Position numbers and translations under genes: made by a program | Shown: in pieces, positions 54,174 through 64,000 of the stretch | Layout of the letters: each line of letters starts with the position of its first letter | Numbering within the stretch: the stretch's first letter is position 1 | Origin: Branchiostoma floridae | Taxonomy: Eukaryota > Chordata > Leptocardii > Amphioxiformes > Branchiostomatidae | Direction: 5' to 3' | Length of the DNA: 64,000 bases | Assembly: GCF_000003815.2 (NCBI RefSeq) | Contig: NC_049997.1 | Coordinates: 9,913,860-9,977,859 of the forward strand | Notes under the pieces: model-generated | What the model saw: the letters and a program-made list of their open reading frames with translations, nothing else | Told to the model about the DNA's origin: nothing | Databases searched by the model: none

Positions 54174-55854
54174 GTAAGTGACTGTATCACGGTTATTATC
54201 TCAGTGTAGTTAAGTAACGTAATTCTTCTTAAGAGTCATTGCACGAGAAAACCAGGCAATACCAGGCAGAGGCCGGAAGATGGGGGTCGACCAAATCGAC
54301 TCAAACTTTTTATGTGTGATAGGTATGTGGAACTATGAACAGCCATATACTTAAAACCCTCCAGCTATTTTTCGTTATGGCGTTCTGGGCCCCCCCTCAG
54401 GGACCCTCCAGAATCCAACAATTTATGCCTGAAAATTACTGACATTTCGATGGCTATTCTGAAAAATCTAATTAAGGTACGAACAAAAGTTTTGCATTTT
54501 CATATAGCATGGGTTCTAAAGTGATACAGACCAGAAGTTGAAGATAATGCATTAAAGTTAAGAGGGTATGCCAGGGGGTTACCTGAACCATTAAAAGCAG
54601 AATTTTTGTCACTGTAAATTTTAGTCATTTTTAAGGCGCAATAAAATCTATACCCAGCGGGTCTGGTGGATGGTTTTAATGTTGATAGAGAGAGGAACAT
54701 CTACTCATTCAAAAACAATCGTCGTCTAATTGGGCCATACATAACGCGAGCCGTGAGAGGGGGGTCTTTATGGGGATTTTTCGGGTTTTGGTCTTTAGTA
54801 AATCGGGTGATTTTATTACTCTATGGGGCGTAAGTCATGGCGAATGTTTGCGAAGTTGTTTGTGGACCATGCATAACTGTCAAAATATCATGATTGATAG
54901 GCAATATTAATTTGGGCTCCATATGGGGGATTTGGGGATACTATAAAATTAATTTTGCTGATTTTATACATTTTGCTGTTGCTTTCTAATGTTATTAAAC
55001 CGGTATCTGTTCCTAAATTACTTTGTACCTACCAGCTATGTCGTGCATGATGAGAAGGCTATACATGGGGGTTACCAGGACTCCACAAATGTGATACCAT
55101 TTAATAGAAAGGGCACATGGAGGCGGATCTACTTCATACATATTGTCTTATTATTGAGAATCATAGAACAAGACCAGAACAAAGGTCAAGATTAATGCTT
55201 TTGGGGGTAGATACATGTACATTATACTTTTTTTCATCAATATGAGTGCACTATAGGTACTGCTATAGACAAAAAGCATTACATCAATGGTTTGTTAATA
55301 TGCCTGACTATTCATTCACCACTATAAGGTCATGCTGATTTGTGGAACTGATATGAGTATACAAATACAGAAATGGCCGGAAAAAGTAGCCTTTATCATG
55401 TCAATATTCAATAATGCTATTCAAATGATGACTACATGTACATTGTACTTTGTTATCAACTACGGTATACTATAGCGCACAGTTTAGGTTACAAAGTGCT
55501 GTACATCAATTGCTATTCATTCATTACCATAAGGACAAACCAAAAACAAAATCTATGACGAACCCTTTACATATAGAACCCCTTTAGTATCAAGTAAACT
55601 GCCGAGACGCAAATTCAAAAGACAGTTCACTTTTGTTTAAGTGGTGATATAGCACTTTTGTCAAAATGACGCTACGAAAGAATAGATTAAAGTAACAAAT
55701 TACAATATTACAGCCAAGCAGGTTACAATATTGTACAAGCCTTTCAGTAGCACAGAGCCAGTATGACAGCACACAATTTGTGGTCACTAACATGGAGTCA
55801 ATTAACTTAGATGGATAGAAGAGGAAGGCGAGTGGCAGGCACTGCAACACACTA

Positions 55855-56314
55855 CAGTCAAACATGTCTATAGCGGCCCCTCGAGGGACTGGAGAAATAT
55901 GGACACTACAGACAGTTGGCCACTATAGAGAAAATGTTGATCAATTGACCATGAGCAAGCTACAAATGATCTTTCTCACCAAGTAACATTGTCTCGATCG
56001 GTAAAGTCACCGACTCACCGACAAAGACTTGCACTTTAATGCTCAAGGCATGCATACCTTCTGCTACCGCCAAAATGACCCTGTCAGGAACTCCAAATCC
56101 TCGCAAACTACAATTTCAAACTCGGTGCAGGGTGACATAAGGCTGCAGTATGGTTGCAATAGGCAATGTTTCTGTATCAACGGGACCGGAAATCGTGTGG
56201 CCGTGGCCGCGTTGGACAGGTGGTCGCTAAGCCTATTTCTTAATCATTACGAATCCAAGGGACCGACAAAAAGTGGTCAATATGGCCAGGTGGCCGCTAA
56301 TACAGGTTTGACTG
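55855..56314 (+). mobile_element. pogo-like MITE, family B, nested
   Basis: 'cagtcaaacatgtctatagc' to 'gctaatacaggtttgactg', flanked by TA. A close relative of 25947-26431, inserted in the middle of the fold-back element. Confidence 0.85.
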
Positions 56315-56464
56315 TATATACTAGCATTGACTACATTCATCTTGTCATGTATAAAGACGTAAACTTGACTGCACTGGCAATGTCCAACGGCCTTGAATCA
56401 TTAAAGATAAAGTGACTAAAAGTCAGACCATTTGGATCTGCCCGTTATAGGCTACATGACACTT

Positions 56465-56803
56465 CAGGGCTCGAAATACTTTTTTCTGCATACCTGCACT
56501 AGTGCAGGTAACATTGAAATTACCTGCACCAGACAGATTTGACCTGCACCACTCTGAATTCAGGAAGTACCAAAATTGTTCAGGAACCATTGCTATTTTT
56601 TTCTTTTATACACTCTATACTATAGGTGGTAACAGTCAATGCAGCTAATAACAATCCATATACACCTGAACCATAAGGCATTGATGTATAAAACCCAGTA
56701 CATGGCCCAGTGCAGCTAAGGTGCAGGTAGACACCAGAAATACCTGCACAGCTCCAATTTTACCTGCACTAACCTGCATATGCAGGTGGTATTTCGAGCC
56801 CTG
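56465..56803. mobile_element. Small TIR element, nested
   Basis: Ends 'cagggctcgaaatac' and 'gtatttcgagccctg' are perfect inverted repeats. The interior carries repeated 'acctgcac' and 'gtgcaggta' motifs. Confidence 0.75.
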
Positions 56804-56944
56804 TACTTCGTTTCATACAGGTATTGGAAACTATCCAAGGCACATGCTCATACATGTGCAGATTGCTTTTTCACCAAAAAATGTAAAAAGAAAGTGCTTT
56901 CAAGAGATTTTGTACCCAATTGCAATATGTCTAGTATTAGGTCC

Positions 56945-57275
56945 GACCAGGGTCTGTTAGCAATTACAGCTAAATGTTTAATCAGATTTTTTAAATCTTA
57001 TGTTGTTCTTTGTAGATGGTTCGTCAAAGACTTTGTTTTTGGTGCAGGGTGACCAGGCGACCAGGGTCTGTTAGCAATTACAGCTAAATGTTTAATCAGA
57101 TTTTTTAAATCTTATGTTGTTCTTTGTAGATGGTTCGTCAAAGACTTTGTTTTTGGTGCAGGGTGACCAGGCGACCAGGGTCTGTTAGCAATTACAGCTA
57201 AATGTTTAATCAGATTTTTTAAATCTCATGTTGTTCTTTGTAGATGATTCATCAAAGACTTTGTTTTTGGCTTGT
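56945..57275. repeat. 114-bp tandem array, about 2.9 copies
   Basis: 'gaccagggtctgttagcaat' starts at 56945, 57059 and 57173, so the period is 114 bp. The first two copies are virtually identical. Confidence 0.9.
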
Positions 57276-59484
57276 GGTGTGCACATCAATTATAAGCTTT
57301 TTTTATTGTCAGAAAAAACATTAAGATTCAAACCATACTGTAATTCGTACAAAACAGCTACAAAATGAGCAAATATATGCCGTAGATTGCAAACACATCG
57401 GCAAACGTAAATGTGACTAATTACTTGGATTGCCAACATCAATTCCAAGGTCAAACGAGAAGATGTGAAAGAACGAAAATCAAGAATCTGTTGTTTGGTA
57501 TATCATACTCTGTCATTTCTTCAGCTTTCCTGACCACACCACCTCACCATAATGGATGCAAATTTTTTCGGCCATTTTTTTATTAGCCAAGTTACATCAG
57601 TTCCCTAATCAGCATGACCTTATATTGGTGAATGGATAGTCAGGCATATTAACAATCCATTGATGTAATGCTGTTTGTCTATAGCAGTACCTATAGTGCA
57701 GCCGTATTGATGAAAAAAAGTATAATGTACACGTATCCATCCCCAAAAGCATTAATCTTGACCTTTGTTCTGGTCTTGTTCAATGTTTTTTTTTAATATG
57801 CATGAAGTATATCTGCATCCATGTGCCCTTTCTATGAAACACACACATTTGTGGAGTCCTGGTAACCCCCATGTATAGCCTTCTCATTATGCACAACATA
57901 GCTGGTATGAACAAGTAATTTAGGAACAGATACCAGTTTGATAATATTAAAAAGTAACAGTAAAAATGTATAAAATCAGCAAAGTTAATTTTATAGTATC
58001 CCCAAATCCCCCATATGGAGCCCAAATTAATATTGCCTATCAATCATGATATTTTGACAGTTATGCATGGTTCACAAACAACTTCGCAAACATTCACCAT
58101 GACTTACGCCCCATAGAGTAATAAAATCACCCGATTTACTAAAGACCAAAACCCGAAAAATCCCCATATAGACCCCCCTCTCACGGCTCGCGTTATGTAT
58201 GGCCCAATTAGACGACGATTGTTTTTGAATGAGTAGATGTTCCTCTCTCTATCAACATTAAAACCATCCACCAGACCCGCTGGGTATAGATTTTATTGCG
58301 CCTTAAAATGACTAAAATTTACAGTGACAAAAATTCTGCCTTCAATGGTTCAGGTAACCCCCTGGCACACCCTCTTCACTTTAATGCATTATCTTCAACT
58401 TCTGGTCTGTATCACTTTAGAACCCATGCTATATGAAAATGCAAAACTTTTGTTCGTACCTTAATTAGATTTTTCAGAATAGCCATCGAAATGTCAGTAA
58501 TTTTCAGGCAAGAATTGTTGGATTTTGGAGGGTCTTTGAGGGGGGTCCCAGAACGCCATAACGAAAAATAGCTGGAGGGTTTTAAGTATATGGCTGTTCA
58601 TAGTTCCACATACCTATCACACATAAAAAGTTTGAGTCGATTTGGCCGACCCCCATCTTCCGGCCTCTGCCTGGTTTTCTCGTGCAATGACTCTTAATTG
58701 GTAGGCGTGGTGCATTCAGGGGGCATGTATGGTGCGTTATTCACAGACAAGTCACATCATAAAGTAGTTACTCCTATATAATTATGGTCCAACGAAGGAA
58801 GCTGTCTTTTCTAGGTTGTGACGTTGTTTGACTATGTTGCAGCATAACTAAGAAAATATAGATATACTATAAAATACTTTCACTTTTGTTGGCTTAAAAC
58901 GCGTTGTCCTTTCACTTTTTGAGTTATGTGAAAGGGAAATGGGGGTTGCTTGTCCGGATTCCTTGTAGTTTCCGGAAGCTGTGTTGCTGTGTTGTCATTG
59001 TAAGGGTGTGCATTGTGTTCATTATTTTAAAGATATTTGGGATCTAACTGTAGGTGCATTACATGTCACCCAACAATGGCTGCCTTCTTGTTTACACACA
59101 ACATGAAACGGTGGAGCTTCCCCCATGAGTCATACCTGTTGATATATTTAGTTAGAACTTTTGGCACACCCTGCTTATTCTGTAGCTAGGGACCAAAGAC
59201 CATTCTTACACCAGAAATACGACATGATGAAAATATGTTGAGAAGTGTTTGTACATGTCACTCACATGAATATTTTGTTGTCAAGAATGTTTACAATTTT
59301 TGGGCCAAAATGTTAGAATATATAAACACCTATTTTCAAAGGCATGGCCAGAAGGAACAGTATAGAGGAATGAGGATGTGGACATGTCAATATCTACCCT
59401 CAAATTGATTTGTATGACAGGATGCACAGTGTATAAATGAGTCTAAAAGCTTCTTAGACTTATTGGTATCGTTATTTTTTGCAG

Positions 59485-59799
59485 TGGCCACTCCCATGGA
59501 GTCTGAAGAAGGCGACTCACAACCAATTAACAATGACCTTTCCCCTCGCAACAAATTATACATGAAGATTAGTGAAAATTTGTCTGAATCTGAAGTGGAG
59601 AGCTTGCGATTGTTGCTGATTACTGACAACCTCATTAGTAAAAGAAGAGTTCAGAATGCAGAGCCCCATGAAATCTTTAACATGTTGGAAGATGATGGCA
59701 TAATAGGTGTAGGAAATCTCGGGTTACTGAAGAACCTGTTGAGAGCCCTTAAGAAAGGGAAGCTAGCGGAAGAAGCTGAGGATGTGGAGAAGATGGAGG
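59485..59799 (+). CDS. Gene D exon 1 (coding): death effector domain
   Basis: 'attttttgcag|tggcc' to 'atggagg|gtaagt'. The DED pattern is 'PRNKLYMKISENLSESEVES', 'NLISKRRVQNAEP', 'IFNMLEDDGIIGVGNLGLLK'. It is close to the gene A DED with the same flanking 'GDSQP' lead-in. Confidence 0.85.
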
Positions 59800-62700
59800 G
59801 TAAGTTCATTTTATCTGTTCTTGCTGGTCAAGAAAACTTTGAGCTGTTAGAAATTGTAATTTGCAATAGAAGGTGAAAATGATATTACTATCCAGCTAAG
59901 TTCTAATGATATCCTTGGTTTTGCCAAATTTCCCTTCAAGGGCTGGCTATCCATGACAATTCTGCATGTGCATGTAGTCATAAACTTTGACAGGTTGATT
60001 TCCCGTGTATACACTGTAAATCAGTTTATTGGCTATTCTTGCTCAGAATGGATTAAGTAGTAAGACTCACTTGTAGGTCAAGGGTACTTGTTTCCATGAA
60101 ATACCTCTTCAGTAAATCATAGATAAAAATGGTATAACATTTTCAGATGTAATTTTAGGTTTATACAATGTGTATGTATATCATTTAGGCAGCCTTACCA
60201 TTGTTGTTCTATGACCACCCTTTAGTTAGACACAAAAATCAATGTTCCTTTTATTGGCATGACAGTTTCAAACCTGAATAAGAGGAATACCCCAGAGGAC
60301 ACCCCTGCCAGTAATAAACAGCTAAAGATGAGCACTGATGATGATGAGGGATCAGGTCACTCCGACAGCTCTGCAGAAAGTGGCATCGGATGCTCGGCAT
60401 CAGCTTCACAGGACATGGAGACACAGGATTCTGAGAGTGGTAGGTAGTGCTCGCTGTTTGATGTTTATATAAAGATGAGATTTGATCAAGAGTATTCTAT
60501 TTGTATCTAGATGGATCTAGGTAGTTTTACATCTATTGTTTGGGTTAGCACTCAGAGACATGTTTTGTGTGGAAGGATGTTGTGCAAAGACTTCTCATCC
60601 CACATTGGATTGTCAGATGACAATATGATGAATGTGTTTTAAGGGTTTGACACCGAAACTTTTAATCCCTTATAATATTTTTCAAGTGAGAAATGCCCTT
60701 TACACCTATTTCCTCACTTCAAGACTACGGTGAAATGAGTACCTTGGTTTGATTAGGGACATAACTTTACAGCCAGCCAGATCTAGAGGCCCCAGCGTTT
60801 GAGGATAGCCTGGACTCCAGTGTAAAGAGTAGGATCCATCCTGGTGTGAGTGGATCAAACCTTACAGTCTTGTCTTACATGCCTATTGTTCATAAACTAG
60901 TGCCTACAAGCATTTAGCACAGACAGTTTACCAGTTAGGCCACAGCAAGTAAATTTTGTGGATGACATCAGCGTGCGCATTAATTTTCGCCTGATTTCAG
61001 AAAACAAAAGATTTTTTTCTGTATGCAGGGATGGTCTACATGACGATAAAGTACCAAATGAGCAAATATATTGTGTTGTAGCCTAATAATTGTACTTGTA
61101 GAAGTGACACTTACGAGGTAACCAGGACTGTACTTGTAGAAATGAAACTTGTTGGATAGTTGTAAAAGTGGCACCAATATGGAAGCTAGCTTGAGTGTGG
61201 TTACCAACTTTGTTGGTGATGCCAGTCTACAACACAAGTGTCACTTTTACCACACCAGTACATGTCTTAAATACAGGAATGAATGCCTTGTTGGCCTCTG
61301 ATACCATGTTTTGTCCCTTTAATCATTTTTACAACAGTCATCACAACTTTATGGTGCCTATTTTTGAAAATGTAGCCATCTTGTTTTTTTCACCCATCTT
61401 GTTTTTTTTTGCCCTATCGCACTATTTTTGCAGTCTGCAGAGGATGCATGTCATCCATGAAATTTACTTGCTGTGGCCTTATGTAAAACAAACATGCAGC
61501 CTGGGCAATGGTATGACGTTTGCATTCCTCTTGATTGCAGTTGGAGACCTTACATCATCTGCTGAAGACATTACGGATGGATCAGAAATCACAACAGTGG
61601 GAGACGTGTATAAGCGAATAGATGTCCTCCGAACAAAGATTGCAAAACTGACCAGATATCCAAAGAGTATCTCACAAGCAAAAACCATGGCATATCTAAA
61701 AGCATCCAAGGAGTTAGACTATCTGATGCAACTTTTGAGTGAACAAGGGACTGGAGAACTTAGGGTGGATATCGCACTGATGGACACTGTGACACAACAA
61801 GAGTTTCGAAAGAGATATGAAACAGGAACACTTAGCCAGGAGATACAGAAGGAAGTCAAACAGATCATGCGGTCAAACTGTGATGATATAGTGAATATGA
61901 CACCCGATGTCAGAGTAGACTTCAGCCAAAACACAAATGACAGCACAAATTACAGTCCAGGTTAGTGTCATGTATAATTTGTATTGAATCATTTTGTCTG
62001 TTGTCCTTTGAAGACAGTCAGTGGTTGACCTGAATATTTCGATACATAGGAGATTGGGAGTCCAGAGCACCAACTCTGCTCCTACATGTACATGTATATT
62101 ATAATAGGTCTTGTATCGCTGCGTCATGCAAACTTCAACCTTGTCAGTATCTCTCTATGACTGCCTAACTACAAGAGAAGTGTGATGTCCTTGTCTCCAT
62201 TATATCTAACCATGAATATTTTTTTTCTGGAAATAGAACAACATGCCAGGATCAAGGTGACAGCAACAGATGTTCAGCTTGAAGACAGCTGTAAGTTGGA
62301 CAAAGGCTCTGCTGTTAGGCAGTTGTTTAAGTATCTTGTGGAAAATTCTGAGCTCCTGCACCCCATCATGAAATACCTAAACAGCTTTTTTGTCCAAGTA
62401 AGACACATATCGTATGGATCCATTGAGTTTGAATGCATCTGCTTAACATCAGAGTCTGCATTCCGCTTGCAAGAAGAATACAATGGCCAAAAGCTTCAAG
62501 CCCAGTTTCAGAGGGTGATTTCAAGCCTTACCATCTTGACAGAATTTGGCATCAAGTCCATTTCCTTGGATGTACAGCTCAGATTTGCAGATGAAGGTAT
62601 GATGTCATCAGCATTACATATTAAAAGACTGACACAATTAATGAGCTGGTGTATTCTGGTTGAGCTAATAGTTTCTGTCAATTCTTACAATTATTTTCAA

Positions 62701-63821
62701 TGGCATGATTTATGACATTAGATGAACTTCAGTTGTCCCTACTGTGAAAAGTAGGGAGGTGGCCTTGCTGTGAAACGTTGCTCGATCATCAGCTTCTTTT
62801 CCTTTTCACATATTGCCTATATGACAACTGAAATCAATACTCTACAACATACTCAAATGCTTTGTGCAATTTCAAAAGTTTCAATTGCCATTTTACAGCA
62901 TAAACCCATTGACAAATAACATTACTTAGATAATTGAATCAGCTTTTAAGAGAATGTTGTTACAGTAAATACATATGATTCAGCCAGTCGAAAGTCTTTG
63001 AATCAACAAAAAGTATCAACAGTATTCTCACTTTTTTATACAGCTCTACCATGTAGAATCTTGATATCTAAACTTATACCTTCTACATTTGATGTTGAAA
63101 TTAAAAAGGACCAAGGCTACATCAGCTGCAAATTGACACCAGCAGCAATATGCTGGATGATCTTCATCTTGATGACAAGCATCTGCGGAACTCTCCTGAA
63201 GAACAACACAACCAGGAAATAGCAACACCTGCACAGGCAGAGGACACTGTAACCAACCTTGGCAAACTACAAATAGAAGGTAAATGGAAAAGCGAGTATC
63301 AGGCTATGGCTAACATATGCTGAATGCATTAAGTTAAAGTATAAAAATGAATTAACCCGGCACCTATAAATACATGTATGTATGAATTTCGTAAATTTCA
63401 AAACCTTTCTGAAGATGTTTTTTCATAGCATTGATTGTTTTGAGATATAACGTCTGCAGATTCTACCTTCATGTCATAATGTTACACACTTTTCAGTTGG
63501 AGCATGTAAGCATTCTTGGCATTGGTGAACAGTCTTCTACTAAAGGTGTTTTCTAAAATGACATTTCCTTCAAACTTACCAACATAAGTTGACATTCATT
63601 TCCTTGTACTTTTAATGATGATAATGTATTTCTACATCTCCCAGATGAAACTGCAGAAGCATCACCTGAACTGAGTGCTGCCATCCAACCCACTGCTGAT
63701 CAACTGACCACTGTTTTCCCTACCAGCTGCCCACCATCCACTTCTGCCTCATCGACTGAAAACATCTGCACTGCTGAACAATATACATTTCAACCTCGAT
63801 CAACTGAGTCAAGAACTACAT
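59497..63821 (+). CDS. Gene D: DED-coil-TRADD-N-like protein, 3' part outside the window
   Basis: Exons 59485-59799 (ATG at 59497, context cccATGg), 60266-60439, 61541-61960, 62237-62596, 63109-63279 and 63645-63821 join in phase 1 to about 535 residues; the last donor 't|gtgagc' leads beyond the window. Order: DED (1-101), acidic Ser-rich linker, charged coil, TRADD-N-like domain, linker, Pro/Thr-rich cassette. Each of the first five exons matches an exon of gene A in order. There is no CARD exon, and the leader appears to splice straight to the DED exon. FN3 and TPR parts are not seen so far. It is probably an inducible cytosolic adaptor. A second acceptor at 63043 would end the protein early with a hydrophobic tail. 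Confidence 0.8.
60266..60439 (+). CDS. Gene D exon 2: acidic Ser-rich linker
   Basis: 'catgacag|tttca' to 'gagagtg|gtaggt', phase 1. It encodes 'STDDDEGSGHSDSSAESGIG'-type low-complexity sequence. Confidence 0.7.
61541..61960 (+). CDS. Gene D exon 3: charged helical region
   Basis: 'gattgcag|ttgga' to 'agtccag|gttagt'. Helical, charged: 'VYKRIDVLRTKIAKLTRYPK', 'YLKASKELDYLMQLL', 'EIQKEVKQIM'. Counterpart of gene A exon 5. Confidence 0.8.
62237..62596 (+). CDS. Gene D exon 4: TRADD-N-like domain
   Basis: 'ctggaaatag|aacaa' to 'gatgaag|gtatga'. 'SIEFECICLTSESAFRLQEE' followed by 'YNGQKLQAQFQRVI' and 'GIKSISLDVQL' align with gene A exon 6 over their whole length. Confidence 0.75.
63044..63279 (+). 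CDS. Gene D exon 5: linker with two competing acceptors
   Basis: Using acceptor 'gaaattaaaaag|gacca' (exon 63109-63279) the frame reads 'MLDDLHLDDKHL' ... 'LGKLQIEG', homologous to gene A exon 12. Using the stronger upstream acceptor 'ctttttatacag|ctcta' (exon from 63044) the frame differs by one. It ends at TAG 63220-63222 after a hydrophobic stretch 'AAICWMIFILMTSICGTLL' and a short basic tail. Confidence 0.6.
63645..63821 (+). CDS. Gene D exon 6: Pro/Thr/Ser-rich cassette
   Basis: 'catctcccag|atgaa' to 'actacat|gtgagc', phase 1. 'DETAEASPELSAAIQPTADQ' then 'PTSCPPSTSASSTEN'. The cassette matches gene C exon 5. Confidence 0.7.
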
Positions 63822-63851
63822 GTGAGCAAAAGGTTTATTGTTAAGCATTAT

Positions 63852-64000
63852 GAGCCATTTTAATTCACCGTTAATCGTTACCGACCCGCTCTAATTCCAC
63901 GTTAAGCGTTATCGGTATATTCTTCGTGAAGCGTTATTGGTCGTTTTAATTCAACGTTAATCATTATTTGTTATCCCGAATTCACCGTTAAGCGTTACCA
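63852..64000 (-). repeat. TIR family D fragment at the window edge
   Basis: 'ttaattcaccgttaatcgtt' and following units are the inverse of 28686-28820. The element continues beyond the window, in a gene D intron. Confidence 0.7.

Larger units (their letters stand above)
54233..58693. mobile_element. 4.46-kb fold-back DNA element with TTAA target duplication
   Basis: TTAA lies at 54229-54232 and 58694-58697. The arms, about 54233-55355 and 57588-58693 (roughly 1.1 kb each), are long inverted repeats starting 'gagtcattgcacgagaaaac'. The 2.2-kb middle contains nested elements and a tandem array but no transposase I can recognise. It fills the first intron of gene D. Confidence 0.85.

Noticed and set aside
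1..64000. CRISPR arrays, bacterial operons or ribosome binding sites
   Set aside because: Intron-rich genes, LINEs and MITEs show this is nuclear eukaryotic DNA. The short repeats found are hairpins or tandem arrays without spacer structure.

Overview
The window looks like nuclear DNA of an invertebrate chordate, most likely a lancelet (Branchiostoma). This is an inference from the mosaic death-fold genes, phase-1 introns with GT..AG borders, very dense small transposons, and domain combinations (CARD, DED, TRADD-N-like, FN3, TPR, Roc-COR, ankyrin, glycosyltransferase) known from amphioxus innate-immunity expansions. No species can be named from the sequence alone. All genes are intron-containing. 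I rebuilt exons by hand from splice sites, phase continuity and homology between the genes.

Layout. (1) 1-19.2 kb: gene A, + strand. It has a twin NF-kB-site/TATA promoter, a 5'UTR exon and 14 coding exons (7797-19198) for a roughly 1244-residue CARD-DED-coil-TRADD-N-like-FN3x3-linker-TPR protein. Its introns hold an antisense LINE broken by a TTAA-type DNA transposon, and pogo-like MITEs. (2) 19.2-24.9 kb: a transposon-rich gap that hides two exons of a TAZ-type zinc finger. (3) 24.9-36.1 kb: gene B, + strand, ankyrin-Roc-COR-CARD. It resembles DAPK/ROCO without the kinase; its C-terminal CARD exon carries a one-base frameshift. (4) 36.1-40.0 kb: repeats. (5) 40.07-47.3 kb: gene C, + strand, 6 exons, about 1317 residues: GT-B glycosyltransferase, TRADD-N-like domain, 19 ankyrin repeats. 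(6) 47.3-53.4 kb: hairpin MITEs and nested transposons. (7) 51.7-64 kb: gene D, + strand, paralogue of gene A with the same promoter design, coding from 59497 and running off the window: DED-coil-TRADD-N-like-linkers. Its first intron is filled by a 4.46-kb fold-back element with TTAA target duplication.

How they fit together: four neighbouring + strand genes carry death-fold or TRADD-like signalling modules, mostly on phase-1 exon cassettes that recur between genes. Genes A and D share a duplicated promoter with two kB sites at nearly the same spacing. The cluster is best read as a rapidly evolving set of inducible innate-immune adaptor/receptor genes. The most notable points are the new domain fusions, the conserved kB-kB-TATA promoter, a possible soluble/tail-anchored splice switch in gene D, and the orphan TAZ exons.
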